Source: an uncultured bacterium
GTDB taxonomy: Bacteria > Actinomycetota > Coriobacteriia > Coriobacteriales > Coriobacteriaceae
Direction of reading: 5' to 3'
Assembly: GCA_905215725.1 (NCBI GenBank)
Contig: CAJMRD010000010.1
Location: 1 to 33,506, forward strand
DNA: 33,506 nt
This document shows, in pieces, positions 23,360 through 32,273 of the stretch. Below the pieces are notes generated by a model. It saw nothing but the letters and a program-made list of their open reading frames with translations, searched no databases and was not told where the DNA came from. Position 1 is the first letter of the stretch. Each line of letters opens with the position of its first letter. Made by a program: the position numbers and the translations under genes.

Positions 23360-24457
23360 ATGGCGGACATCAAGGTCTTTGCCGAGAATCTTGAGGATTC
23401 AACCAAGGAGCAGATCGAGGAGATTTCCAGCTGCCCGGCGTTTGAAGGCGCCAAGATCCGCATCATGCCCGATGCCCATAAGGGCAAGGGCTGCGTGATT
23501 GGCTTTACGGCAAACTTGGGCGACAAGGTGATTCCCAACCTGGTGGGGGTCGACATCGGATGCGGGATGTACTGTGTGCCGCTTGCGGAAACCATCGCGC
23601 GCGACGACCTCATTCAGTTCAATCGCGATGTGAAGCGCGCGGTGCCTACGGGCTTTAGCCTTCATCGCGATCCTGCCTGCGTACTCGCAGACTTTGACAT
23701 GGAGTCGCGTGATTGGCTGCAGGATAAACGCAAGGTTGAGCGCTCTATGGGTACGTTGGGCGGCGGCAACCACTTCATTGAACTCGACGAGGACGAGGAT
23801 GGGCGCCAATATCTGGTCGTGCACACCGGCTCGCGCAGCATGGGCAAGCAGACGGCGGAGCACCATCAGGCGCTGGCGCAAAAGACGTGCACGGCAGATA
23901 TCCCCGACGAGCTCAAGTATCTCGTGGGAGATCTTTCTGCCGAGTATCTCGTCGATATGCATAACTGCCAACGCTTCTCGAATCAGAATCGCAAGGCGAT
24001 TGTCGCACAGATTGTTGAGCGTACGGGAATTCGACTCGACGGAGACGGCTTTACCACCATGCACAACCACATCTCGGAGGGCGGCATGATTCGCAAGGGC
24101 GCCATTAGCGCTCATGCAGGCGAGATGGTGCTGATTCCGTTCAACATGCGCGATGGTGCCGTTATTGCGCGCGGCAAGGGAAACGAGGACTGGAACTGCT
24201 CGGCGCCGCATGGGACGGGTCGTGCAATGAGCCGCACCAAAGCGTTCCAAACGCTCGATGCCAGGTCGTTCGTTAACGAGATGCGCGATGCCGGCATCTA
24301 CTGTCCGAGCGCATGCGAGACGACGCTCGATGAGTCGCCCGAAGCGTATAAGCCTGCGGAGGATGTACTGAGACTCATGGACCCGACGGTCGATGTCATT
24401 CACCGGCTTAAGCCGATTTGGAATTTTAAGGCCACTGGTAAGCGCGGTAGGCGTTAG
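23360..24457 (+). CDS. rtcB: RtcB-family RNA ligase
   Basis: 365 residues from the ATG at 23360 (AGGAG 7 bases upstream). Metal and catalytic residues of RtcB are seen: D65 and C68 (VDIGCGMYC), H138 (GGGNHFIEL), H155 (HTGSRS), the MHNHISEG motif (234-241), and H284 in SAPHGTGRAMSR, the histidine that is guanylated. RtcB joins RNA 3'-phosphate or 2',3'-cyclic phosphate ends to 5'-OH using GTP and Mn. It is shorter than E. coli RtcB (about 408) and no archease is near. The next gene begins 10 bases later. Confidence 0.92.
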   Translation: MADIKVFAENLEDSTKEQIEEISSCPAFEGAKIRIMPDAHKGKGCVIGFTANLGDKVIPNLVGVDIGCGMYCVPLAETIARDDLIQFNRDVKRAVPTGFSLHRDPACVLADFDMESRDWLQDKRKVERSMGTLGGGNHFIELDEDEDGRQYLVVHTGSRSMGKQTAEHHQALAQKTCTADIPDELKYLVGDLSAEYLVDMHNCQRFSNQNRKAIVAQIVERTGIRLDGDGFTTMHNHISEGGMIRKGAISAHAGEMVLIPFNMRDGAVIARGKGNEDWNCSAPHGTGRAMSRTKAFQTLDARSFVNEMRDAGIYCPSACETTLDESPEAYKPAEDVLRLMDPTVDVIHRLKPIWNFKATGKRGRR

Positions 24458-24467
24458 GAGGGTTGCG

Positions 24468-25298
24468 ATGACGCTAAAGATGGACTCCAGGGACGACCGA
24501 ATTGGACGCTCCGTGAGCATGGACGAGATGCTGAGCTTCTCGGGCGTGATGCCGCCGTCCGCGAATCGGTGTGGCGGGAATCGTGGAGAGCGTGATGATG
24601 AGGGTTTTGACCTCAGCGGGTTTCGCAATCGACTGGCTTCTGGACTCGATCGCGGTGTGGAGACGTCGGTGCTTGAAGCCCCGCGAGTGTTGAAGACCGG
24701 TATGCCGGTCGATGATGCCCTAGGTGGCGGCGTTGGGCTGGGCAAGCTCAGCGTGATTGGCGGCGCGCATGAAGATGTCTCGAACGTGCTGGTGTATGCG
24801 GCTTTGCGTCTGAGTGAGCAATGCGCCGTGCTCTACATGCCGATTCGGGAGCGTGAAGAGGACGCGATCGCCCGGCTTATTCGCGCCGAGATGGATGACA
24901 AGGTGTCAGAGGATCCTGAGGAACGACAGGTCGAGGCGATTCGTGCAACGATGCGCCTCAAGCAGCGCAACCTAGGCATTTTTGTCGAAGATAACATAAC
25001 CATAGACCTTTTAACGAGCTGGTTGCTCGGCGACCAGACGTGGAATAGAGCAGTGCTAAAGGACGTTGTGGTCGTAATTGACGGACTCGAGATGCTCGAC
25101 GATAACCGTTCGGTAAATGCAATCCTGCGCGACCTGCGCAACATGCTCAGTCCAACATCCGCGATTCTAGTGGGCTGCTTTGCGGTGGAGGACAGAGAGG
25201 ACGATGCGGAATTCGCCGAGACTCACTGCAATGCAGATACCCTGGTCCGCATAAGTTCCGATGGCGAAAATCCCGCCTGCGTGCGAGTCTTTGGCTAG
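24468..25298 (+). CDS. DnaB/RecA-like protein lacking the P-loop, unknown role
   Basis: 276 residues from the ATG at 24468, with GGAGGG upstream; co-transcribed with rtcB (10-base gap). Residues about 80-276 follow the DnaB C-terminal layout: TGMPVDDALGGGVGLGKLSVIGGA, then ALRLSEQCAVLYMPI (strand after the P-loop), LGIFVEDNITIDLL, and VVVVIDGLEMLDDN at the Walker B position. The Walker A Lys-Thr is replaced (GGAHEDVSNVL), so ATP hydrolysis is unlikely. The N-terminal 75 residues are polar and unrecognised. I know no characterised homologue; an inactive paralogue or DNA/RNA-binding partner of RtcB is only a guess. Confidence 0.6.
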   Translation: MTLKMDSRDDRIGRSVSMDEMLSFSGVMPPSANRCGGNRGERDDEGFDLSGFRNRLASGLDRGVETSVLEAPRVLKTGMPVDDALGGGVGLGKLSVIGGAHEDVSNVLVYAALRLSEQCAVLYMPIREREEDAIARLIRAEMDDKVSEDPEERQVEAIRATMRLKQRNLGIFVEDNITIDLLTSWLLGDQTWNRAVLKDVVVVIDGLEMLDDNRSVNAILRDLRNMLSPTSAILVGCFAVEDREDDAEFAETHCNADTLVRISSDGENPACVRVFG

Positions 25299-25437
25299 GG
25301 CCAAGAGTATTGACAGCAAATTATGGGAGCCAGTAATGCGGACAGGCTATCATGAAGGCATGCGATTGTTTGCGTCTGGGTTTGACAGATTCTGCAAGTA
25401 ATAGTTGCCGGGATTTCAACGGTAAGACAACTACAAC

Positions 25438-25476
25438 CTTAAGCCCTCGTGGCCTGCCGTGCTTTGAGGGCTTAAG
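25438..25476. terminator. Inverted repeat after the RtcB operon
   Basis: CTTAAGCCCTC (25438-25448) and GAGGGCTTAAG (25466-25476) are exact reverse complements with a 17-base loop. The region between 25298 and 25524 has no gene; this hairpin separates the RtcB unit from the convergent restriction locus. Confidence 0.65.
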
Positions 25477-25523
25477 CGTGATTTAAATGGTTTTATATGG
25501 ATGAGCGGTAGCCTGTCGGATAG

Positions 25524-26230
25524 CTAGTCATTGAAAAAGCAGTTCTCTCCGTATTTCGAGAAGTAGTAATGGATAGAGCGCTTGGCGATTTCATAGAATC
25601 TGTCATACATTTCGTTTTCCGTCCACTCTTCGGCGCGGAAATAAAACGTTCCTCTTTTGAACTGCGGTAAGTTTGCAACATCATGAAGATAGACCTTGTT
25701 TAATTCTCCAAATATTGCAATTGTAACTACCCGGTCTAATATGCTTGAGCCTGCTGCAAAATCGCAGCCATCTCCAAAGCAAACAAAAGGAAAAATATCT
25801 TCATCTGCCATCAATGCTCTGAGTCCAATAACGTTTTTCCCCAGGCGCTCGATTGCGTTACCTTTAGCCTGCTTGCTTTTACCCTCTGCTGCGCGAAGGT
25901 CATTTGTCCCCTGGTTTTTCTTTTCGCCGATTAAGATGGGGAAACGTTTTCCATCTTTAGAGACAAGATATAGAAAACCGCCGTCGGGAGTCATGAATGA
26001 CGAATCTTGATAGTAAAAGGTGTCAACTTCAGGAAAAGCCTCATTGATGTGCGCCGTGACCTCTTTAAGATAAACGCGTTTTTCCATTCGATGCTAATAC
26101 CCGGAAAGGCAGACTCTAGATTCACTCTAACTGCTTCGACGGCCCTTGTCATTGCTTTTTCTTGCCTGCTTGAGGTTTTGTTAATAACCGTTCCTTTTCT
26201 AGATTCACGCAAATCATCTTTATGTGCCAT
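25524..26230 (-). pseudogene. EcoRI-family restriction endonuclease, frameshifted
   Basis: The start at 26230 (AGGAG in the end of the methylase gene; one base between stop and start) gives MAHKDDLRESRKGTVINKTS and runs through SAFPGISIEWK. The frame then shifts, and the continuing frame reads KRVYLKEVTAHINEAFPEVD, MTPDGG, ILIGEKKNQG and KGNAIERLGKN to a stop at 25524. These match EcoRI in order (KPDGG, AEAKHQG, AGNAIERSHKN). Catalytic D, E and K (35, 55, 57 of the second ORF) are kept. The break is at an A5 run (26079-26083): one extra A, or a -1 slip, restores about 235 residues against EcoRI's 277. It may be inactive, phase-variable, frameshift-expressed, or a sequencing error. Confidence 0.82.
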
Positions 26231-26231
26231 T

Positions 26232-27371
26232 TTAGTTTCTCCTTAAAAGGAAAAGATACTCTTTCACGTGGATATCTCGCTGTCGAAGATTTCTAGAGCC
26301 TCTAAACGTATTGTAGTCAGTTTCTATTACTCGTAAATCACCAAGCGTGCTCATAAAAGTAATAAAATCGTTATATTCAATAAAACCCTCGCTGTTGTAT
26401 GAAACCAGTATGAAATCGGCATCGCATTTTTCAATGATTTGGAAAAGCTCAGTTTTCGCTTTCGCCTTTTTATTGAAATTGGAGCGGTTCCATTCTTTAG
26501 GGATTCCAGATACTGTGCTGATGTCTTGTGGCCGTTCGTAGTGTGTCAGCAGGTTTAGCATGAAGTAATTCGATCCGTATGGATGCTGGTTGTAGGGTGG
26601 GTCGAAATATGCAACATTTACATGCGGAGCCTCGCGGATGGCATCGCATGCTTCCAGTCTTGTTACGTTAATCTCGCACTCATGTGGAGATAGGGTTGGT
26701 AATTCGACTTCGATATTTCCTAGAATGCGAGACAGCGCATTTTTCCCTCGGCCCCCGAAACAGCCAATCCCATTGGCGTCCTTATAAAAGCCCTTGAATA
26801 CTCCCGACGTGTTTACGTGAATGGAGGCACTTGATAGAAGGGGAGCTAAGAAAAAAAACTGCTTCGATGGGGGCAGCTTTGCTATCGCCTTTCTCGCGGT
26901 GTCCAGATATTCAGCGTTTCTTCGCGTGTAAAAGGCCCTCTCACCCCTCATGATATTGTTGTCGTCTTTTGGCGCATACAATTCAGCAATAAAGCCATCG
27001 CTAACCCACTCTTTCTTGATGAGTTGGGTTAGCTGTTGATAGCTAGTGACTAGTTCATTCCATAGTTCGTCCGTATAGGTGGAGAGATAACAGCGGTTAA
27101 TGATTTCCGCGTAGGGCTCTAAGTCATTGGACATTAAGTAGTTCGCTTTTGTTTTAAAAAATCTTGAGACGATTCCCGAGCCAGAGAACACATCAAGGAA
27201 GGAAAGCTGATTGGTGCCTAGTTCCTTGGAAACTAGCTCAGTTGCATAACCGATTAGAGGGAGAAGCGATCGCTTGTTCCCCAAATAGGTGACTATTTGC
27301 TTGGTGAGGTAATCTTCTTCTGTATAACCATTTACGACATTTTCTAACTGCAATTGTTGCTGCTGCGGCAT
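26232..27371 (-). CDS. D12-class DNA adenine methyltransferase of the EcoRI-like system
   Basis: 379 residues from the ATG at 27371, preferred over a TTG 20 codons earlier because AAAGGAAACG precedes it. Motifs: TYLGNKRSLLPLI (28-40), SAM-binding FLDVFSGSGIV (58-68), and catalytic DPPYNQHPYGSNYF (257-270), an N6-adenine methylase of the MethyltransfD12 family. Its stop is one base before the endonuclease start. It should protect host DNA at the nuclease's site, perhaps GAATTC or a relative (inference from EcoRI kinship). The pair is clearly richer in A and T than neighbouring genes, a sign of transfer. If the nuclease is dead the methylase is now a solitary one. Confidence 0.88.
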   Translation of the reverse strand: MPQQQQLQLENVVNGYTEEDYLTKQIVTYLGNKRSLLPLIGYATELVSKELGTNQLSFLDVFSGSGIVSRFFKTKANYLMSNDLEPYAEIINRCYLSTYTDELWNELVTSYQQLTQLIKKEWVSDGFIAELYAPKDDNNIMRGERAFYTRRNAEYLDTARKAIAKLPPSKQFFFLAPLLSSASIHVNTSGVFKGFYKDANGIGCFGGRGKNALSRILGNIEVELPTLSPHECEINVTRLEACDAIREAPHVNVAYFDPPYNQHPYGSNYFMLNLLTHYERPQDISTVSGIPKEWNRSNFNKKAKAKTELFQIIEKCDADFILVSYNSEGFIEYNDFITFMSTLGDLRVIETDYNTFRGSRNLRQRDIHVKEYLFLLRRN

Positions 27372-27711
27372 TGGTTCGTTTCCTTTACCTAAGTGTCCCT
27401 TGCGGTTATGGTTTGGGAATCGCCTTGTCAATCCCCAGTGCTCGGTTAACTATAGTAATTCATCTCAACCTGCTATTCATTACATGAGCGGATTTCCTGA
27501 CAGGTGCTTTTGGTTTTGACTTGGGCGATTTTCCGTAAGGTTGCAGTGCAGGTTCGATTAATGGCTCGCTATTCTCGGCACGTAATGCAAGTGGAGCGAG
27601 TGCAGGTCGCGCTCGTCATCTTCGGGTATCTAGCGTTTTACTTTTTATCTAGCGGCTTTGTAATAATTGCTGTTGTTTCGTCCCCGCCCTTAATCTTTAT
27701 CTATTTATTTA
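27372..27711. other. 340-base region without a convincing gene
   Basis: An open frame from GTG 27504 to 27749 would encode 81 residues with a hydrophobic C-terminal half, but it has no ribosome binding site and overlaps the end of the convergent orphan gene by 38 bases. The methylase promoter should lie here; no clear box is seen. Confidence 0.4.
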
Positions 27712-28746
27712 TCATCGAGCTCGATGCCGATATATATCCAGCCAAATAGACTCTTCCTCTTTGCTGCTGGTGCACTCTTCTAGCAGGCTATCTATCTGAT
27801 CCAGTTCAATCGCTTGCAAGGTCGCGCATACTTCCGGCAAGGGCTGCGTTGCTTTTCTCGCCCTGAACACGGGCGACAGCATCAGGTTCGTATGTTCCCA
27901 TCCGGCAAAGCAGCTGCCGTAGGGGATAGAGCCACATCTGATCCGCCCATCGCCATCGGGATACAGGCAGCCCAATTTCGAGTTTGCTATCAGGCAATAA
28001 CAAGGGCCTGGCGCCCATGGCCTGCAGTCGATCTCAAGAATGTCGCCCTTTCTGTACGGCGTGGGCAGGTCGACATATGCCCCCTTGAACCACGGGCCAA
28101 AGATCCCACCCACAATGCAGTCGAGCACCTCGCCACATTCGCCCTCTTCTTCCCTGCAGATGTACTGGATTTCGCCGGAGGCGTTTGCGTAGTAAGTGTA
28201 GTCTGGCTGTAGAAAGCCGTCGTATGGATATGAACAGCTCGGGTCGTTGGCAAGGTTGAACAGCTCGATCATCCAGTATGAGGACGATAGATCTGTCATT
28301 TCGCTCCACTTGTCCGCGTATGCCTTCATTGCCGCAAGGGCGGCCTGCCACGATGCCACGGGGGAGGGGCCATGCGTGATCGCAGATCCAACTTCGCCGT
28401 CGATAAAGCTAATTTCGCTGACAAGCAGCATTTTCTTGTTTCCGTCGACGGCCTTTAGCGCGTCTAGACAGTCATCGATGTAGTCGATGCAAATCTGCCG
28501 ATAGTGCCAGTAAGGGGTGTCGTCTGACGAGTTGCACCCGTCAGCAACCAGTCTGCCGAGTAGCTCTCGTTTGCGGGTAATTTCAACCGGTGCTCCGCCG
28601 ACAATCTGCATGTAATGATCACCACTCAGGAGCTGCGGATTATGCAGCAAATGCTCTCGCAGCTCCGGAGATTCGATCAGGTTGATTATTTCTTCGTGCA
28701 CGATAGTCTCCGAGTTGTTGGTGCGACTTCTTGTGGATTCGGACAT
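27712..28746 (-). CDS. Orphan family protein, type A module
   Basis: 344 residues, soluble, acidic, not recognised by function. It begins with a helical region (EEIINLIESPELREHLL, residues 18-34), has THGPSPVASWQAALAAMKAY (124-143), and a beta-rich part with LPTPYRKGDILEIDCRPWAPGP (227-248). The same features occur in the N-terminal half of the 710-residue protein encoded upstream: GPFPVASWGAAQTLMKQY and TPWSPGDIIKIDSRPFDHGP. It is the last of three genes on the same strand, 8 bases after its neighbour's stop. The PTP-x-x-x-GDI motif looks like a small beta-barrel turn; no catalytic motif is evident. Confidence 0.75.
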   Translation of the reverse strand: MSESTRSRTNNSETIVHEEIINLIESPELREHLLHNPQLLSGDHYMQIVGGAPVEITRKRELLGRLVADGCNSSDDTPYWHYRQICIDYIDDCLDALKAVDGNKKMLLVSEISFIDGEVGSAITHGPSPVASWQAALAAMKAYADKWSEMTDLSSSYWMIELFNLANDPSCSYPYDGFLQPDYTYYANASGEIQYICREEEGECGEVLDCIVGGIFGPWFKGAYVDLPTPYRKGDILEIDCRPWAPGPCYCLIANSKLGCLYPDGDGRIRCGSIPYGSCFAGWEHTNLMLSPVFRARKATQPLPEVCATLQAIELDQIDSLLEECTSSKEEESIWLDIYRHRAR

Positions 28747-28754
28747 GGTGGCCT

Positions 28755-29828
28755 TTATTCAAATAGCTGCGGATACTTTTCCTTGAGCGGCGCCTGATCA
28801 AGACGCAGCTCTTCTAGGTTGCGCCTGGCCTTGGATTCCATCCTTATGGTGTCAATAAACGCTACAAGTGAGTCGACATACAGGTCGCCGCGCAGGTAGG
28901 CCTGGGCTGCGACTAAAATCCGCTGCTCGTCTTTGAGCGGCTTGCGGTAGTACTCAAGATTCAGGTAAAGCGGGTCTGGCTCGCCGATGTAGAGGGGAAA
29001 CGTCTCGTTGTAGGTAATCGAGCAGCCAGTGGCACGCATGTTGCTGATATCCCCTGCATGGCGATAGTGCTCGAGGCGCTGCTGCGCATGATCAAGCCAT
29101 TCGTCAGAACGGTCTGCCTGCCGAAGCTCCGCCTCAAGCTTTGTCCGGTCCCACGTGGGCAGATCGAACAACGTGAACGGCTCACGGGCACTGCCTTGCG
29201 GCGTCCAGACGATATCGCCGGTGTGGAACGGCGTGGGGATATCGACCCAGATGAACTCGAATGCGATCTCCCAATCGTTCTCAACGGGGCCGGCGGAAGG
29301 ACAATAGACGGAAAGGGCCTCGCCTTTACCGTTCACCATGAGCCAATCTTCCCGGTGATGTTCTTCGTCGGCATCGAGCGGGCACCGGGAGATGCGTACG
29401 TGTGCCTCTGGACGGCTCGCCAGTTCATCATCACCGCGCAACGCCTCGGCACATTTCTCATAACAGCTGAATGGCGCGCCGAAGGCCCCACAAAGTTGCC
29501 CGTCGGGCACAATCTCCTCTTCATACTGATAAACGTAGTCCGTCCCACTCGCAAACGCATCGACGCACCGCTTGTTGTAATCGATTGTCCAGCGCAAAAA
29601 AGCATGGAAATCGGGGATGGCCGGCCTTCCAAGACCGGCATGGGTTGCCTCCAGCGAACAATTGGGCATGGTTCGGGCGATCTCCTGCCAAGCTTCGCAT
29701 TTCTGATCGAGCGTGGCGGTCTTCGAAAACCAAACCAGATAGGCGGCCTCTATGGTACTGGGCTGGAAGTCGATACTGCGCAGGTGCTCCCGAATGTCCC
29801 GGGAGTCCACAAAATCCAAGATGTCCAT
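28755..29828 (-). CDS. Orphan family protein, type B module
   Basis: 357 residues, soluble. Opening MDILDFVDSRDIREHLRSID and STIEAAYLVWFSKTATLDQK are followed by AWQEIARTMPNC (46-57), FSCYEKCAEAL (120-130), and IPTPFHTGDIVW (197-208), ending with LKEKYPQLFE. The same order occurs in residues 343-710 of the upstream protein: ILEFLDSPDIKEHLKDIGYE, GWQKIINNMPNC, TSYEKCFEAI, IPTPFHAGDII, LKSRYPELFD. From memory, relatives are common as multi-copy hypotheticals in Lachnospiraceae, with no known function. Start codon has GAGGAG inside the end of the upstream gene, two bases between them, so translation is coupled. Confidence 0.78.
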   Translation of the reverse strand: MDILDFVDSRDIREHLRSIDFQPSTIEAAYLVWFSKTATLDQKCEAWQEIARTMPNCSLEATHAGLGRPAIPDFHAFLRWTIDYNKRCVDAFASGTDYVYQYEEEIVPDGQLCGAFGAPFSCYEKCAEALRGDDELASRPEAHVRISRCPLDADEEHHREDWLMVNGKGEALSVYCPSAGPVENDWEIAFEFIWVDIPTPFHTGDIVWTPQGSAREPFTLFDLPTWDRTKLEAELRQADRSDEWLDHAQQRLEHYRHAGDISNMRATGCSITYNETFPLYIGEPDPLYLNLEYYRKPLKDEQRILVAAQAYLRGDLYVDSLVAFIDTIRMESKARRNLEELRLDQAPLKEKYPQLFE

Positions 29829-29830
29829 GG

Positions 29831-31963
29831 TTAGCTCCTCTTTGTTTTGAATCGTGCCGGCGGGGTTATCGCATCATCGAACAGCTCCGGATAGCGGGAC
29901 TTGAGCCTGCCGTCTTCCCTTTCAAACCACTCGACTTTTTTCTTGACCAGCGCCTGCAGCTCGTAAAGGCTCGATAGCGCAATAAGTGAGTCAAGACCCA
30001 GATAGCCGTCGAGATATGCCCGCACGCCGTACAGAATTCTTGCCTCCGGCTTGAGCGGGGTACGGCAGTATTCCATATCGAGAAGAAAACAACTCGGCTC
30101 TCCGATATAGACGGGGTACTCCAGGGGATATTCAATCTGACAGCCGTAGGCGTACATGTCGCTCGTATCGCCATTTTGCCGATGGTGCCTGAACAGGTCG
30201 TCGGCATTTTTTGCGGCGCATTCCCTGTAGGTGGAAGGCGGAAGCTCATCCATGACCCGCTGCGTGGTCCATGTCTGCATATTGAGAAGCAGCATGGGGC
30301 CGCCAGGGTCGCCGTGACGACAAATGATGTCGCCGGCGTGGAATGGCGTCGGGATGTCAAACCACATCAACTCAAAAGCGAAAGTGGGGTCTTCGCCCTC
30401 GCGCTCCATGTCGATGCAGCTCAGCTGGCAGTCCATAATTTCGCCTTTTGCGTTGAGCATGAGCCTGTCGGCGGCATAGTAGTCTTCGTCCGGATCGATC
30501 GGGCGGCGCGTTATTTCTATCGAGGTAGGATTTTCCTCCTCAAGCTCATTCCAGATTGCCTCGAAACATTTTTCGTAGCTGGTGTAGGGGCCATAATTGC
30601 ACCCGCTCTCATGGGGACTTCCCGTCTTGTCCTCAAAGAAATACATGTGCTTGCCAGGCTGTTTGAACCGGGCGATTTTCTTGCGCTCCCATCTGATGAC
30701 GTCGCGAAGAAAGACATGGAAGTTGGGGATATTGAACGTGCCGTATCGCCTGTTCATCGCACAATTGGGCATGTTGTTGATAATCTTTTGCCAGCCCTTG
30801 ATCTTCTGCCGTAGCGCCTTTTCGTTCGAACGGGCAACAATGAATGCCGCCTCGGACGTGGTGAACTCGTAGCCGATGTCCTTTAAGTGTTCCTTGATGT
30901 CGGGTGAGTCGAGAAACTCGAGAATGTCCGAACGTATGGCGTTGACGCCGGCGCCGGCCGATGTGCGGTATGGCTGCAGGCAGTCGTGTACGACCGATCC
31001 GTCCGACCATTGTTTGCCGTAGCTGGGGTCATCGTGCAGCTTTTTTGAGAGTTCGAGCATAAAGGAGCAATCATCGGGCAATTCGCCGGTATAACGTTCG
31101 GCGGTATAGAGGGCAGAGGGCGTGAAGTCGTCGAGGAAGCCGTCCGTGAAATCCCTCAAGCGGAGATTGCCTTCCTCAACGCCGTAGATTTTGCTCGGAT
31201 AGGCGCACCAAACCTGGTCTTTGAACGAACTATCGTAGTCGTCTTCGAGCACGATGGCGAAACGGGGGCCGTGGTCGAAGGGCCGACTATCGATCTTGAT
31301 GATGTCGCCGGGGGACCAGGGGGTGTAGAAGACCTCACCATTGGCACAGAAGTGCTTGCTATTGTTCCACGGCAAGTGATCGATGCTTTGATGCGGAGTC
31401 CGCTGATTCCGGCGATCGCTCAAAAAGACCAAATCGCCAGCCATGGTCGCGGCGAATATCAGCGAGGCTTGAGCGCGCGGGCGGTCGTGTAAGTCTTCGG
31501 CGGTATAGAGCTTAATCTGCCAGAATGATTCGGACCAATCTTCATCGGGGTCATCATCGACGTATTGCTTCATGAGGGTTTGCGCAGCTCCCCATGAGGC
31601 AACGGGGAAGGGGCCGTCAAAGGTGTCGTGCCCGCGCTCCTCTTCACTGTAAAACATGCCGGAGACCAGCAAGATACCGTGGTCGCGGTCAACGTTGTAA
31701 AGCATATCGAGCGCGCTGTTGAGCTGGTCAAGGCCGGAGTCAATCGCTTCAGCGTAATCCGATGAGACCTCTTTGCGAAGCTGCTTGAGCATGGCTCGTT
31801 TTTTGTCGAGCGTCTTGAGGGAACCGCCGATGATTCTACAGAGGGAGCCATCTGCCATTCCCATGTGTTTGAACATATGAGCACGCAGCTCATCGTCCTT
31901 GATGCAACTGCAAACGAGCTCCCTGCTGGCATCGGTGATCACGGTATCTGCTTGGCTGTCCAT
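29831..31963 (-). CDS. Orphan A-B fusion protein
   Basis: 710 residues from the ATG at 31963, chosen because GGAGG lies 5 bases upstream; a longer ORF to 31996 lacks this. Residues 1-335 are a type A module (HGILLVSGMFY, GPFPVASWGAA at 117-127, TPWSPGDIIKID at 214-225). Residues 343-710 are a type B module (FLDSPDIKEHL at 350-360, TSYEKCFEAI at 461-470, IPTPFHAGDII at 537-547). It is the first gene of the three and covers the domain content of both following genes. No membrane segment or signal peptide. Function is unknown; the architecture suggests that A and B work together, since they are fused here and separate next door. Confidence 0.78.
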   Translation of the reverse strand: MDSQADTVITDASRELVCSCIKDDELRAHMFKHMGMADGSLCRIIGGSLKTLDKKRAMLKQLRKEVSSDYAEAIDSGLDQLNSALDMLYNVDRDHGILLVSGMFYSEEERGHDTFDGPFPVASWGAAQTLMKQYVDDDPDEDWSESFWQIKLYTAEDLHDRPRAQASLIFAATMAGDLVFLSDRRNQRTPHQSIDHLPWNNSKHFCANGEVFYTPWSPGDIIKIDSRPFDHGPRFAIVLEDDYDSSFKDQVWCAYPSKIYGVEEGNLRLRDFTDGFLDDFTPSALYTAERYTGELPDDCSFMLELSKKLHDDPSYGKQWSDGSVVHDCLQPYRTSAGAGVNAIRSDILEFLDSPDIKEHLKDIGYEFTTSEAAFIVARSNEKALRQKIKGWQKIINNMPNCAMNRRYGTFNIPNFHVFLRDVIRWERKKIARFKQPGKHMYFFEDKTGSPHESGCNYGPYTSYEKCFEAIWNELEEENPTSIEITRRPIDPDEDYYAADRLMLNAKGEIMDCQLSCIDMEREGEDPTFAFELMWFDIPTPFHAGDIICRHGDPGGPMLLLNMQTWTTQRVMDELPPSTYRECAAKNADDLFRHHRQNGDTSDMYAYGCQIEYPLEYPVYIGEPSCFLLDMEYCRTPLKPEARILYGVRAYLDGYLGLDSLIALSSLYELQALVKKKVEWFEREDGRLKSRYPELFDDAITPPARFKTKRS

Positions 31964-32179
31964 AGCAACCTCCAATTCGGTCGTTGCCGTTAGCATCCAC
32001 CAGAGGTTGTGCTTTGTGGTCCCATTAACGGGTCTGATATGAATCTCGCGTCAAACATACTTTTGGAAACGCACTGGTACATGGATGTGCGCATACTGAA
32101 AGGATTGCCATGCAGAATATGATGCTGGATCTTGTGACGAATAGCATGGCCGCTTTTCTAAGCTGAACACGAACAAACA

Positions 32180-32209
32180 TTCGCATATATAACTGCGCTT
32201 TGATAGAAT
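32180..32209 (+). promoter_or_regulatory. Extended -10 promoter before the small hydrophobic peptide
   Basis: TGATAGAAT at 32201-32209 gives an extended -10 (TG-n-TAGAAT); TTCGCA at 32180-32185 is a 4/6 match to a -35 box with 18-base spacing. It is about 65 bases upstream of the peptide start. Confidence 0.5.
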
Positions 32210-32238
32210 CGGTATCGTTGGCGGCAGTTCCATGTGCC

Positions 32239-32273
32239 GGGCAGCGCCCTCCATTTGATGGGAGGTGATGCCC
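32239..32273 (+). promoter_or_regulatory. Hairpin that hides the ribosome binding site
   Basis: CCTCC (32248-32252) pairs with the Shine-Dalgarno GGAGG (32261-32265) around an 8-base loop; GGGCA (32239-32243) can pair with TGCCC (32269-32273) to extend the stem across the first possible ATG. This would keep translation low until the structure opens. Confidence 0.55.

Noticed and set aside
23399..24745. 448-residue ORF on the - strand
   Set aside because: Antisense of rtcB, whose catalytic motifs are certain; composition is typical of a GC-rich shadow frame.
27504..27749. 81-residue membrane-like ORF
   Set aside because: GTG start without a ribosome binding site and overlap with the convergent orphan gene; kept only as an intergenic note.
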